Shown here one piece after another: positions 9,101 through 16,379 of a stretch of DNA of 40,975 bases. The notes beneath the pieces are model-generated. The model ran no database searches, was not told where the DNA came from, and saw only the letters and a list, made by a program, of their open reading frames with translations. Origin of the DNA: Chitinophagales bacterium (GTDB taxonomy: Bacteria > Bacteroidota > Bacteroidia > Chitinophagales > Saprospiraceae). The stretch is from assembly GCA_013298845.1 (NCBI GenBank), contig JAAFJN010000043.1:1-40975 (forward strand). The letters run 5' to 3'. Position 1 is the first letter of the stretch. Every line of letters starts with the position of its first letter. Made by a program: the position numbers and the translations under genes.

Positions 9101-9523
9101 GAACCGACAATAATTGACCTGGTTGCCATTGGTCAAATTTTTCCGAATTTCGGTAAAACTGTGTACCTCCGTGAAGGAAAGGCCCAAATCCGTTGATTTC
9201 CGAACTTTAAACGTCATTACGGTATCCACCGTTTGTTCCGTAAAGGCAAACAATTGGTTGTCCAACGTTTCAAAATCAGACACAATATCGGGGAATGTCG
9301 CCACGACCGTCCAGGTAGCGCCTTTGTCATTGGAAGTGTAAATATCGTGTTCATAAAAAGAAAATATCCCGAACCATTGCCCGCCAACGTTGGTCATTTT
9401 GAGCGGAGCCGCCGAAAATGCCGAAAGGGGTTCGGGCGTTACGGGTGCTACAACGGGCGTTTGTGCCCACAAAAAAGCCACCGTGCAGCAGGAAAGAAGC
9501 GTAGTTAAAATGATTTTATTCAT
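6125..9523 (-). CDS. T9SS-exported protein with Asp-box (BNR-like) propeller
   Basis: 1132 aa with signal peptide (MNKIILTTLLSCCTVAFLWAQ). The first 650 residues contain repeated Asp-box motifs such as SNDKGATW, SPDGGTTW, SDDNGANW and SDDKGATW, typical of sialidase/sortilin-like beta-propellers; no sialidase active-site signature was recognised. Then comes a SdrD-B-like module (GKIFYDVNANCQQNPGE), an Ig-like repeat, and a module starting SYDPNDK and ending NKAAIYFDFNEPVITN that is common in secreted Bacteroidota proteins. The last 80 residues (PNPVVETAVF ... DGVYFWQVW) form a type A T9SS sorting domain, predicting export across the outer membrane and surface attachment or release. It is a modular relative of the protein at 13270-16158. 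Role unknown, perhaps adhesion or glycan binding. Confidence 0.85.
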   Translation of the reverse strand: MNKIILTTLLSCCTVAFLWAQTPVVAPVTPEPLSAFSAAPLKMTNVGGQWFGIFSFYEHDIYTSNDKGATWTVVATFPDIVSDFETLDNQLFAFTEQTVDTVMTFKVRKSTDLGLSFTEVHSFTEIRKNLTNGNQVNYCRFGNIVSANGVLFLNYISRNKITNSFFEYHRGFYSPDGGTTWVSVQNPTLLGHGPAENILFHNGQFIFLSGPVSGSISDKLAVYTANSPDFANVVQLPFQTGTFESHTSAIHNGKLVIIGNSGATFTRDDFSPNVNFTVGNIGIQPREAFFANGFFYYVTYQNVYRAPADDPANRTVVLSNFSRNPASLYLKQRFHQAGNDLILLSELPILSEDYGLTWNLLPTAQNQSWAGLVYQFNNTLYMDNSWAMRDAGGLNFELWDPQGVPGESFSSWKNVAAHKDALFFIANVPDPANPGSTVQALLRSDDNGANWNQIWTIPGENMLQLYSNGNRLFLMAKIITINAGAHIYYSDDKGATWLAFGAMTGTFANSFAAKGDTAYILASNKLLFTHNLGQTWGATNLGSVSIPIKNLLTIGAQGNPVVAHHNRRVETSLDGGQTLFTAYSLPGNSDDFVYYQLDSLLLATNTSTGGLFVSKGSLTNWLALKMNPHLQNIKSAAVYNGYLYLTHSDYGLTTAFSRIPMDQILDPLNNLNMAAGIVSGKIFYDVNANCQQNPGEPPVENRVIRFEPGGYVGVANAAGLYGVALPPGSYTAQTTAPDYHASACTNPVPFSLANGQSLTKNVGYQPNAAVRDLKVRLLSTRMRPGMKAHFSIRVENEGTQAVPAGTPVRFFYNPDRLTLLNSTPLGTAGSAGEVLFTLPEVLPYTQTTLQVTLELDPDPGLLGEIFSFGAQIENNYNDTDLPDNTAYLDVTVTGSYDPNDKTAITGAPGGKYILRSDSTIQYLIRFQNTGTDTAFAVVIRDTLGAGYTLSGIQTLATSHPARFVLRGGNIAEWHFNPIELPDSTTNEPASHGYVLFEIPMKAPRRSGTILRNKAAIYFDFNEPVITNTAFTRMVNRLIWRADAATAGADITVQVAPNPVVETAVFTLLGEKADPATCELLITDAQGRTVSQQRFSGRNHAWSRANLPDGVYFWQVWERGLLLKTGELVLSGR

Positions 9524-9620
9524 AGCAGTTGGTTAAAAAAATGAAGCAAAATATAGTACAATGATACACCCGTTCCCCCGGTCGCTGCACGGTCCAAAAT
9601 TTTATTTTCCGGCAAATCTT

Positions 9621-9648
9621 TTTGTTTTCAAAAACCATTTTACCTTTG
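9621..9648 (+). promoter_or_regulatory. Bacteroidota-type promoter of the his leader
   Basis: TTTG at 9621-9624 (-33 element) and TACCTTTG at 9641-9648 (perfect TAnnTTTG -7 element) with a 16-bp spacer. Transcription should begin near 9655, about 20-25 nt before the leader peptide ATG. The box is followed by CGGC, as at several other promoters in the window. Bases 9524-9620 hold nothing else I recognise. Confidence 0.7.
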
Positions 9649-9677
9649 CGGCGTTATAACACGATAATACAACAACA

Positions 9678-9755
9678 ATGACATTTACTTGTGTACATCA
9701 TTTTCATCATCATGCACTGGCGTTACCGGCAGGCACCGATGCTGTTATGATGTAG
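9678..9755 (+). CDS. hisL: histidine operon leader peptide
   Basis: A 25-codon frame, ATG 9678 to TAG 9753-9755, encodes MTFTCVHHFHHHALALP followed by AGTDAVMM. Five of six consecutive codons are His (HHFHHH). It lies between a good promoter and an intrinsic terminator that directly precedes hisG. This is the arrangement of ribosome-mediated attenuation: scarcity of charged tRNA-His stalls the ribosome on the His run and should allow read-through into hisGD. The peptide itself is not expected to act after synthesis. An imperfect pairing is visible between the leader's end (CTG, TTAT, TAG within 9742-9755) and CTATATAACCACAG (9765-9778). I could not define a convincing antiterminator. Confidence 0.85.
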   Translation: MTFTCVHHFHHHALALPAGTDAVMM

Positions 9756-9780
9756 ACAAAAAATCTATATAACCACAGTA

Positions 9781-9818
9781 AAAGCGGCTTGTCGAGTGTT
9801 CGGCAAGCCGCTTTTTTA
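9781..9818 (+). terminator. his attenuator (intrinsic terminator)
   Basis: AAAGCGGCTTG (9781-9791) pairs perfectly with CAAGCCGCTTT (9804-9814); three more pairs (one wobble) extend into the loop, and a six-T run follows at 9812-9817. It lies 25 bp after the leader peptide stop and 19 bp before the hisG start. Confidence 0.88.
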
Positions 9819-9836
9819 TTTCTGCAATTTCAAAAA

Positions 9837-10688
9837 ATGTTAAGAATCGCAATTCAAAAATCAGGTCGTTTGCACGACGACAGCATTGGCCTCCTCAAAG
9901 ACGCCGGCATTGGCTTTAGCAACGGTTACGGCCGCCTGCGCACCGAATCGTACAATTTTCCGGTGGAAATCTTTTTTCTCCGCGACGACGATATTCCCGA
10001 ATACGTCTCCGATGGCGTAGCCGATATTGGCATCGTGGGTGAAAATATTGTTTTGGAAAAAAGCAAAACCGTAGATACCGTCACGCGCCTCGGTTTTGGC
10101 AAATGCCGCCTCTGTATTGCCGTACCCAAAAACGCCGAATATAACGGCGTGCATTCGTTGCAAAACCGCCGCATTGCCACCAGTTATCCGCATATTTTGG
10201 GGCAATATTTGGCCAAAAACGACATCACCGCCACCCTGCACGACATTAGTGGTTCGGTCGAAATAGCGCCTTCCATTGGCCTCGCCGATGCCATTTGCGA
10301 CCTCGTCAGCAGCGGTTCTACCCTCCTGATGAACGGCCTGCGCGAAGTGGAAACCATCCTGAAATCGGAAGCGTTGCTCATTGCCGCGCCCGGACTTAGC
10401 GCCGAAAAAATGGCCATTCTCCAACAGTTGACCTTCCGTTTCGACGCGCTGTTATTGGCCAAAAAACACAAATACATCCTCATGAACGTGCCCAATGACC
10501 AAATTGCGCACATCAGCGGGTTGTTGCCCGGTATGCGCAGCCCCACCATTATGCCCCTCGCCGAAGCGGGTTGGAGCAGCCTGCACACCGTGGTAGCCGA
10601 AAACGAATTTTGGCCCATTATCGAACAACTCAAAGCCGCCGGTGCCGAGGGTATTTTGGTTACTTCCATCGAAAAAATGATTCTCTAA
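9837..10688 (+). CDS. hisG: ATP phosphoribosyltransferase, long form
   Basis: A 283-aa enzyme catalysing the first step of histidine synthesis, joining ATP and PRPP to give phosphoribosyl-ATP; cytosolic. Recognisable features are the N-terminal MLRIAIQKSGRLHDDSI, the phosphate-binding region GVADIGIVGENIV, and a C-terminal regulatory domain beginning near KHKYILMNVPND and ending SIEKMIL. That domain marks the long, self-regulated HisG type, normally inhibited by histidine, in contrast to short HisG that needs HisZ. I chose ATG 9837; the frame is open 16 codons further upstream, but this lies inside the attenuator stem. Expression should be controlled by the leader peptide and terminator just upstream. 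hisD follows after 4 bp. Confidence 0.97.
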   Translation: MLRIAIQKSGRLHDDSIGLLKDAGIGFSNGYGRLRTESYNFPVEIFFLRDDDIPEYVSDGVADIGIVGENIVLEKSKTVDTVTRLGFGKCRLCIAVPKNAEYNGVHSLQNRRIATSYPHILGQYLAKNDITATLHDISGSVEIAPSIGLADAICDLVSSGSTLLMNGLREVETILKSEALLIAAPGLSAEKMAILQQLTFRFDALLLAKKHKYILMNVPNDQIAHISGLLPGMRSPTIMPLAEAGWSSLHTVVAENEFWPIIEQLKAAGAEGILVTSIEKMIL

Positions 10689-10692
10689 CGCC

Positions 10693-11964
10693 ATGCAAAT
10701 TATTGATTTTCAAAATATTCAGCAAATTCGCCCCTACCTCGAACGGCCATCGGGCGATTTCACCACCTACCGCCAACAGGTGATCCCCATCATGGAAGCC
10801 GTTCGCGCCGAAGGTGACGCGGCAGTGCGGCGGTACACGGCGCAATTTGACCAATACACGGGCACCGAAATAGCGCTACCGGCCCATCTGCTCACCGAAG
10901 CAGCGGCCCTCCTCTCCCCTACCCTGCGGGCAGCCATTGACCAGGCGTACCAAAACATCCGGGCGTTTCACCGCGCCCAAAAAGAGGCCGATATAACGGT
11001 CGAAACCATGCCCGGCGTCACTTGTATGCGCCGGAGCGTGCCCATCGAACGGGTAGGTTTGTACATTCCGGGCGGCACGGCACCGCTGTTTTCCACCGTG
11101 TTGATGCTGGGCATTCCGGCCCAATTGGCGGGTTGCCGCGAGGTGGTGTTGTGCACGCCCCGCGACCGCAGCGGCGCGATTCACCCCGCCGTTTTGTACG
11201 CGGCTTCGTTGTGCGGTATCCGGCAGGTTTTTGGAATCGGGGGTGCGCAGGCCATTGCGGCCATGGCCTACGGCACGGAAACAGTCCCTAAAGTTTGGAA
11301 AATTTTTGGTCCCGGTAACCCGTGGGTAACGGCCGCCAAACAATTGGTCGCCCTCGACGGAACGGCCATTGATATGCCCGCCGGACCTTCGGAAGTGGCG
11401 GTTATTGCCGACCATACGGCCCGCCCGGCGTTTATCGCCGCTGATTTATTGAGTCAGGCCGAACACGGTGCCGATAGCCAGGTCGTGTTGATTTGCACCC
11501 ATGAAACCATTGCCCAAAACGTTGAACGGGCTTTGGAAGAACAATTGGCCACCCTCGACCGCGCCGATATTGCCCGAAAAGCCTTGCTGAACAGCAAAAC
11601 CATCGTGGTTCCCGACGTGGAAACGGCCATGCTGGTCTCCAACGAATACGCGCCGGAACACTTGATTCTACAAACTGAATTCCCGGAAACATTGGCCGAA
11701 CAAGTCACCAACGCCGGTTCGGTGTTTATCGGGCATTTTACCCCCGAAAGCGCGGGCGATTACGCCTCCGGCACCAACCACACTTTGCCCACCAACGGCT
11801 TCGCACGGGCGTTCGCGGGCGTGTCGCTGGATAGTTTTGTCAAAAAAATTACGTTCCAGCGCATTACCCGCGAGGGTTTAACGGCCCTCGGTCCAGTTGT
11901 AGTGGAAATGGCCACCGCCGAAGGGTTGTCGGCGCACGCCAGGGCGGTTACCGTGCGGATGTAA
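10693..11964 (+). CDS. hisD: histidinol dehydrogenase
   Basis: A 423-aa enzyme for the last two steps of histidine synthesis: oxidation of L-histidinol via the aldehyde to L-histidine with two NAD+; zinc-dependent, cytosolic. Seen are the NAD/substrate region GLYIPGGTAPLFSTV, FGIGGAQAIAAMAYGT, the substrate/Zn motif SQAEHGADSQ, the catalytic Glu-His pair in EYAPEHL, and SGTNHTLPTNG. Length matches the family. It starts 4 bp after hisG and must share its attenuated transcript. No other his gene follows: the next gene is on the opposite strand and its stop lies 2 bp away. The remaining his genes must be elsewhere unless the operon was split here. No terminator separates the convergent ends. Confidence 0.97.
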   Translation: MQIIDFQNIQQIRPYLERPSGDFTTYRQQVIPIMEAVRAEGDAAVRRYTAQFDQYTGTEIALPAHLLTEAAALLSPTLRAAIDQAYQNIRAFHRAQKEADITVETMPGVTCMRRSVPIERVGLYIPGGTAPLFSTVLMLGIPAQLAGCREVVLCTPRDRSGAIHPAVLYAASLCGIRQVFGIGGAQAIAAMAYGTETVPKVWKIFGPGNPWVTAAKQLVALDGTAIDMPAGPSEVAVIADHTARPAFIAADLLSQAEHGADSQVVLICTHETIAQNVERALEEQLATLDRADIARKALLNSKTIVVPDVETAMLVSNEYAPEHLILQTEFPETLAEQVTNAGSVFIGHFTPESAGDYASGTNHTLPTNGFARAFAGVSLDSFVKKITFQRITREGLTALGPVVVEMATAEGLSAHARAVTVRM

Positions 11965-11966
11965 TG

Positions 11967-13238
11967 CTATATCGAAGCCCAAAAAATGGAAATAACAATG
12001 TAAACAAACTCAAAAGCCCCAAAAAACACCAGCATTAACGCGCCCAAACTGATGGTTTTCAGCGCGGTCACCCACCAGGTGTTACGGTAAATATAGTGCA
12101 GGGCCAGCCCAAAATACCCCACATAAACCAGGTCCAGCGCATCGGAAATGAATTTAAACGACGGCGGGAGCCATTGAAAACAAAAACTAAACAGCATAAA
12201 AAAGGTCCAGCAATGCAGTAAAAACACAAAATGGTGGATAAAGCGGTGGCCACGAAAAAACCACCGCATCAGGTAGGCCACGGGGAAAATAGCCAGAAAA
12301 ACGCCCCAAAACAACTTGCCAAAACCACCGTCAATCAGGTTTGAAAACTCCCACTGACTGCGCAACTGAAACTGGGCCAACAGGCGGTTGCTCCAGCCCT
12401 GAATCCGGTAATAATCGAGCACCGCATTCAGGGGCATTTCGCGTACATCGTCGGCGGCAATTTGGAGGTATTGCCCTTTGATCTGAACGGAAAAAGAGTC
12501 TTTGTGTAAAAAAGTGGTCATGGGGCCAGTGATGGAATCCTCCGCCCGGCGTTTTTGCCAAATTTGCGCTGCTTTCAGGCTGTCTTCGGTGAAATCCGAA
12601 CTTAAAAGGTTATTCAGCCAACCATCGGCGCGGGGCAAAGCATCGGCAAAACGCTGGTGTTCGGGGTACGGCGAGTTTTTAAACAACAAATACTCCGCTT
12701 GGTGTATCCCGCCGCTTTCGGCCGTAAAAGCCACCCAAAGAGAATCGCGCTCGGTGTGTTTGCGGAACATTTGCCGTTTTGATACGCGCAAAAGTTGATT
12801 GTAATGGGCCGTTCTCAGCGAATCGGGCGAATGTTGTTCGATTTGCCGGGCGTTTTCAAATACTTTTTGCAAGGTGCTTCTTTCCACCAAAGCCGCAAAA
12901 TTGTACTCCTGCCGCATTTTTTGTTCGGCCCGCACGTGACTGGCTCCCGAACTTACTCCCGCCCAAATCGCCCCCGCGATCAAAAACAACTGAATGGGGT
13001 TAAAATACGGCGCGTGTTTTTCGTTCAAATAGGCTTCGGTGAGGCGGCCGGGGCGCACCAACATCTTTAGCGACGACCATAATTTGCCGTCCCAATAAAA
13101 AATCAATTTGGCTAAATCACCCCAAAGCCGCCGAAAAGACAAAGGTTCTTTCCAATTCTTTTGGCCACAATTGGAACAAAACTTTGCCGGTTCGGCCAAA
13201 ACACCCCCGCAGTTGGGGCAGGTTTCCGTTGTTTGCAT
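11967..13238 (-). CDS. DUF3667-like membrane protein with N-terminal zinc ribbon
   Basis: 423 aa. The N-terminus has two Cys pairs, CPNCGG and FCSNCGQ, forming a zinc ribbon. This is followed by the segment FYWDGKLWSSLKMLVRPGRLTEAYLN and a hydrophobic stretch FNPIQLFLIAGAIW, an order I associate with DUF3667 proteins. Four further hydrophobic segments lie in the last 130 residues (GVFLAIFPVAYLM, HHFVFLLHCWTFFMLF, LVYVGYFGLALHYIY, TISLGALMLVFFGAFEFVYI), so it is an inner-membrane protein with a soluble middle domain of about 200 residues. Function is unknown for the family. ATG 13238 is preferred over the frame's upper end at 13259 because a perfect -7 promoter box ends 8 bp upstream of it. 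It overlaps nothing and ends 2 bp from hisD. Confidence 0.75.
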   Translation of the reverse strand: MQTTETCPNCGGVLAEPAKFCSNCGQKNWKEPLSFRRLWGDLAKLIFYWDGKLWSSLKMLVRPGRLTEAYLNEKHAPYFNPIQLFLIAGAIWAGVSSGASHVRAEQKMRQEYNFAALVERSTLQKVFENARQIEQHSPDSLRTAHYNQLLRVSKRQMFRKHTERDSLWVAFTAESGGIHQAEYLLFKNSPYPEHQRFADALPRADGWLNNLLSSDFTEDSLKAAQIWQKRRAEDSITGPMTTFLHKDSFSVQIKGQYLQIAADDVREMPLNAVLDYYRIQGWSNRLLAQFQLRSQWEFSNLIDGGFGKLFWGVFLAIFPVAYLMRWFFRGHRFIHHFVFLLHCWTFFMLFSFCFQWLPPSFKFISDALDLVYVGYFGLALHYIYRNTWWVTALKTISLGALMLVFFGAFEFVYIVISIFWASI

Positions 13239-13245
13239 AGGGCCG

Positions 13246-13253
13246 CAAAGGTA
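13246..13253 (-). promoter_or_regulatory. -7 box TACCTTTG, predicts leaderless transcript
   Basis: On the minus strand the sequence reads TACCTTTGCGGCCCT immediately followed by the ATG at 13238. With transcription starting about 7 nt after the box, the mRNA would begin at or next to the start codon. No clear -33 TTTG is seen at the usual distance. Confidence 0.55.
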
Positions 13254-13269
13254 CCACAATTAGGACACG

Positions 13270-16158
13270 CTACTCGGGACAAAAACTAATTTTCCCTTTC
13301 CCCACCACTACCCCGCTTTCGGTGGATATTTCGTACAAATAAAGTCCGCCGCTTAGATTACCGCGCTCCATCGAATACCCATTCCCCGACAGGATACCGC
13401 GATGGATTTGTCGGCCCAACACATCGGTCACCGAAACGCGCAACGGGAAAAACGAAGCCGGAATATCGGGGTGGCTAATGGTTACCCGCTCCCGGGCCGG
13501 ATTGGGCGACACGAGCCATTCGCCATTTAGTTGGGGCGTGTTCTTTATTGTAGAAGTTGGCGGAGCAACTGGCACAAAATCCACGCCAATGGTGTGTTCC
13601 GTTTGGTTAGTGATAATGGGCGCATTGTAGTCAAAATAAATGGCCGCTTTGTTGTGAATAACCGTTCCGGAAGGCAAATTGGGCTTTTGACGAATAAAAA
13701 ACGTCACAAAACCTTTGGAACCCGGTTCATTGGTATTGGAGTCGGGCAGAAAAATTTGGTCAAAACGAAACGTCAACACACCCCGTCCGGTTACCGCCCA
13801 AGTGTAAGCGTGGCTGCTGGCACCGGGCTGAATGGACAACAAATCGAGGTTCTCTTCGATGGTATCTTTCAGCACCACCGTAATGGCTTCGGCGGTGCCG
13901 GTATTTTGAAAATGCAAGGTATATTCCAAAGCGGTATTGGCTTCTACCCAATGCGGGGTGCCGTAACCCAACGGAAACGTCTCTTTGCTGTTGGGGTCAA
14001 ATGAATTGATATTGGCCCGGCAATCAATGTCTATCCACGGGTCCTCGTCGGGCGTGGGAAACAGGTTAACAAAACCGGTGCTAAATACGCCCGCATTGCA
14101 GCCCTGCACCACCGCACTCGGATGCGCCAAACCGGGGTGAAACGGCTCCTGTTCTACCTCCAACCGATACGTGAAACCATCGGCCGCCAGGTTAAACGTC
14201 AACGCTTCGTTGGGTTCAAGTTTGGGCGTTTCTGACTGCCGCTGTATCATATCGTCTTCAATAACAATGTAGTGCGCGGTTTCGAGCATGGCGCTGGTGC
14301 CCACATTTTGGATTTTAAACGCCACACTGTCGCCGTTACAAACGGCACTCGCGGTTAAACTGGCCCCGCCCCATTGCGCATTTACCGGCAAACACGATGA
14401 ATCGGGATAGACGTGCGCTTCCGTGCAGTGCGTATAACCCAATGGCGCGTTGCAATCGGTAAAGAAATTGACCTGAAAAAACCGGTACTGTCCGGGAGAA
14501 ACGGCGCCAAAATCAATGCGCACGGCCTGTCCCGACACATTGGTTGCCGCAGGCGTACTGCTGCTAAACGTCAATAAAGTATCCAAAGTGACCAGTACGT
14601 AGGCGTTAAAAGCCGTATCGGTGCCCATATTGACCAACTGCCCGCTGTAGGTACCGGAAAAACAGGGTCGAATCACCACCGAACTCAAACTCACCTCCAT
14701 CGAGGGGCAACGCGGCAAAGTGTCCGTAAAATCAACCGAGGCCGCGTCGCCCAAATTGGGCAGGTTTACCACAACGCTATCGGTGCAAAAGGCCGCCGGA
14801 ATCCCGAGGTACGCCGCCGCACTGTGCACCAGATAAGCACCGGGCGGTACGTCCATCGTATAAAAGCCGTTGGCATTGGTGGTGGCGTAAAAATCGTCGG
14901 TGGCTCCCGTCGCTTTTATCACCCGGTACGGCAATGGCCGGTCGGTGGCGTCATTGGTGCAGTTTTGTTCATTATCCGACACCATTCGCCCCGAAATGAC
15001 ATTGGAATATATTTTTCCGTCGCCGCCAATTTTGACAAGATAACCCAAATCATCGAAGGGGATGAATTGATAACCGCAAGCAATGCACCCGTTATCGGGC
15101 GTGGCCCGGATATCCAGCACTTTCCGGGTATTTTCGTTGGGTGTACTCAGCGTTTGGGACCAGGTTTCGTTGCCGTCTTCGTCCAGTTTTACCACCGCGT
15201 AATTCAAATCGCCCAGCGCAAAAACGCACCCGCCGTCGGGGCTGGCGTCAATGGTGACTTCACTTTGGCCGATATTAATGCCCCATTGGTTCGTAAAATT
15301 CTTTTGCCACAACAATGCACCTTCCGGGCTGATTTTATCAATGAGCAATTCATACAGCGACACATTAATTTTTGCCAAAAACAACGTGCCATCGGCCGAA
15401 AAACGAGCCGCCGTGGTGTAATAGGTATTGTCCAAAATTTTGGTTTCCAGCACGTTTAAATCATTGTCCAAATGCACCCAAAACGTTTGCACCACGTTAA
15501 AATCATTGGACAAATATTTACCCGAAACCAAAAACGAGCCGTCGCTTTTTTCAAAAAAATCGGTTAAAGTGACCCGCCCCAAACCCGAATTAAAGGAAAT
15601 ATTGGCGGTATCCAGCACCGTACCCGACGCGTCCATCCTGGCAATAAGCCCGTAATAGGTCGCATTTTGATACACCTCGCCCACCGCCATGATTTGGCCG
15701 TTTTGTTGGGTTTTAACGCGTTGAAAAGCGGCACTTTGGCCCCAAAAATAGTTTTTTCGCCAAATAACATTCCCCGCGCTGCCCAAACGAAGCAAACTGG
15801 CCTGCGGTCCCGATAGTTTATTCCACGCTTTTTGGGTGCCGCGCGCCAGCAAATAACTGCCATCACCGTCGGCAAAAAGATCGGTGCTGTTCATGGTATC
15901 CCCCGCGGGTACCACCACTTCCCATTGCGGTGCGCCGTCGGCGTCAGTTTTGAACAAATGAATGGTTGTTGTATCCATGTTCCAAAATCCCAAGGCCGTG
16001 TAACCGCCATCGGGGGCCAGGGTAACGCGGTAAAAATGGGTAAAAAAATCGGGGGTCATGGGGTAATTGCGCACCCAACCACCCTGTGCACCAGCACTCA
16101 GGCCAGTAAGAAGGAATAGGAAACCCAGCAATATTTGGGCATTAAGCATCTTTTTCAT
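13270..16158 (-). CDS. T9SS-exported protein with propeller-like repeats
   Basis: 962 aa with a signal peptide (MKKMLNAQILLGFLFLLTGL, then SAGAQ). Residues 30-400 contain repeated PDGGYTALG, PDGGCVFALG and PDNGCIACGY units, typical of secreted beta-propellers in Bacteroidota. A carboxypeptidase-regulatory-like segment (ANGFYTMDVPPGAYLVHS) and Ig-like regions follow. A conserved module starts SFDPNSKE and contains LHFQNTGTAEA and HNKAAIYFDYNAPIITN. The C-terminal 80 residues (SPNPARERVTI ... GLYLYEIS) are a type A T9SS sorting domain. It should cross the outer membrane through the T9SS. It shares its last two modules with the protein at 6125-9523. It lies 31 bp upstream of the DUF3667-like gene on the same strand. 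Substrate or partner unknown. Confidence 0.85.
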   Translation of the reverse strand: MKKMLNAQILLGFLFLLTGLSAGAQGGWVRNYPMTPDFFTHFYRVTLAPDGGYTALGFWNMDTTTIHLFKTDADGAPQWEVVVPAGDTMNSTDLFADGDGSYLLARGTQKAWNKLSGPQASLLRLGSAGNVIWRKNYFWGQSAAFQRVKTQQNGQIMAVGEVYQNATYYGLIARMDASGTVLDTANISFNSGLGRVTLTDFFEKSDGSFLVSGKYLSNDFNVVQTFWVHLDNDLNVLETKILDNTYYTTAARFSADGTLFLAKINVSLYELLIDKISPEGALLWQKNFTNQWGINIGQSEVTIDASPDGGCVFALGDLNYAVVKLDEDGNETWSQTLSTPNENTRKVLDIRATPDNGCIACGYQFIPFDDLGYLVKIGGDGKIYSNVISGRMVSDNEQNCTNDATDRPLPYRVIKATGATDDFYATTNANGFYTMDVPPGAYLVHSAAAYLGIPAAFCTDSVVVNLPNLGDAASVDFTDTLPRCPSMEVSLSSVVIRPCFSGTYSGQLVNMGTDTAFNAYVLVTLDTLLTFSSSTPAATNVSGQAVRIDFGAVSPGQYRFFQVNFFTDCNAPLGYTHCTEAHVYPDSSCLPVNAQWGGASLTASAVCNGDSVAFKIQNVGTSAMLETAHYIVIEDDMIQRQSETPKLEPNEALTFNLAADGFTYRLEVEQEPFHPGLAHPSAVVQGCNAGVFSTGFVNLFPTPDEDPWIDIDCRANINSFDPNSKETFPLGYGTPHWVEANTALEYTLHFQNTGTAEAITVVLKDTIEENLDLLSIQPGASSHAYTWAVTGRGVLTFRFDQIFLPDSNTNEPGSKGFVTFFIRQKPNLPSGTVIHNKAAIYFDYNAPIITNQTEHTIGVDFVPVAPPTSTIKNTPQLNGEWLVSPNPARERVTISHPDIPASFFPLRVSVTDVLGRQIHRGILSGNGYSMERGNLSGGLYLYEISTESGVVVGKGKISFCPE

Positions 16159-16357
16159 AGCGTAATTTATATTTAGAGCGGTTGATTTTTATATCTTTTT
16201 GATGGTACAAATGTTGGGCGAATTATTGGGTCTAAAAAAATCAAAATATTGGTTTTGTCTAAAAAAGTGTTGTATTTTATTTTTACAAAAAACTGCTTAT
16301 CAATATTTTACAAAATTTTTTCGTAAAATAAAAATGGGCAAATTCCGTTTAAATTTT

Positions 16358-16365
16358 TACATTTG
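16358..16365 (+). promoter_or_regulatory. -7 box TACATTTG
   Basis: A perfect TAnnTTTG match 14 bp before ATG 16380. The DNA upstream (16159-16357) is very AT-rich and lies between divergent genes. It holds no open frame or repeat I can support, and no -33 TTTG at the expected distance. Confidence 0.5.
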
Positions 16366-16379
16366 TCAGCAATATTATC

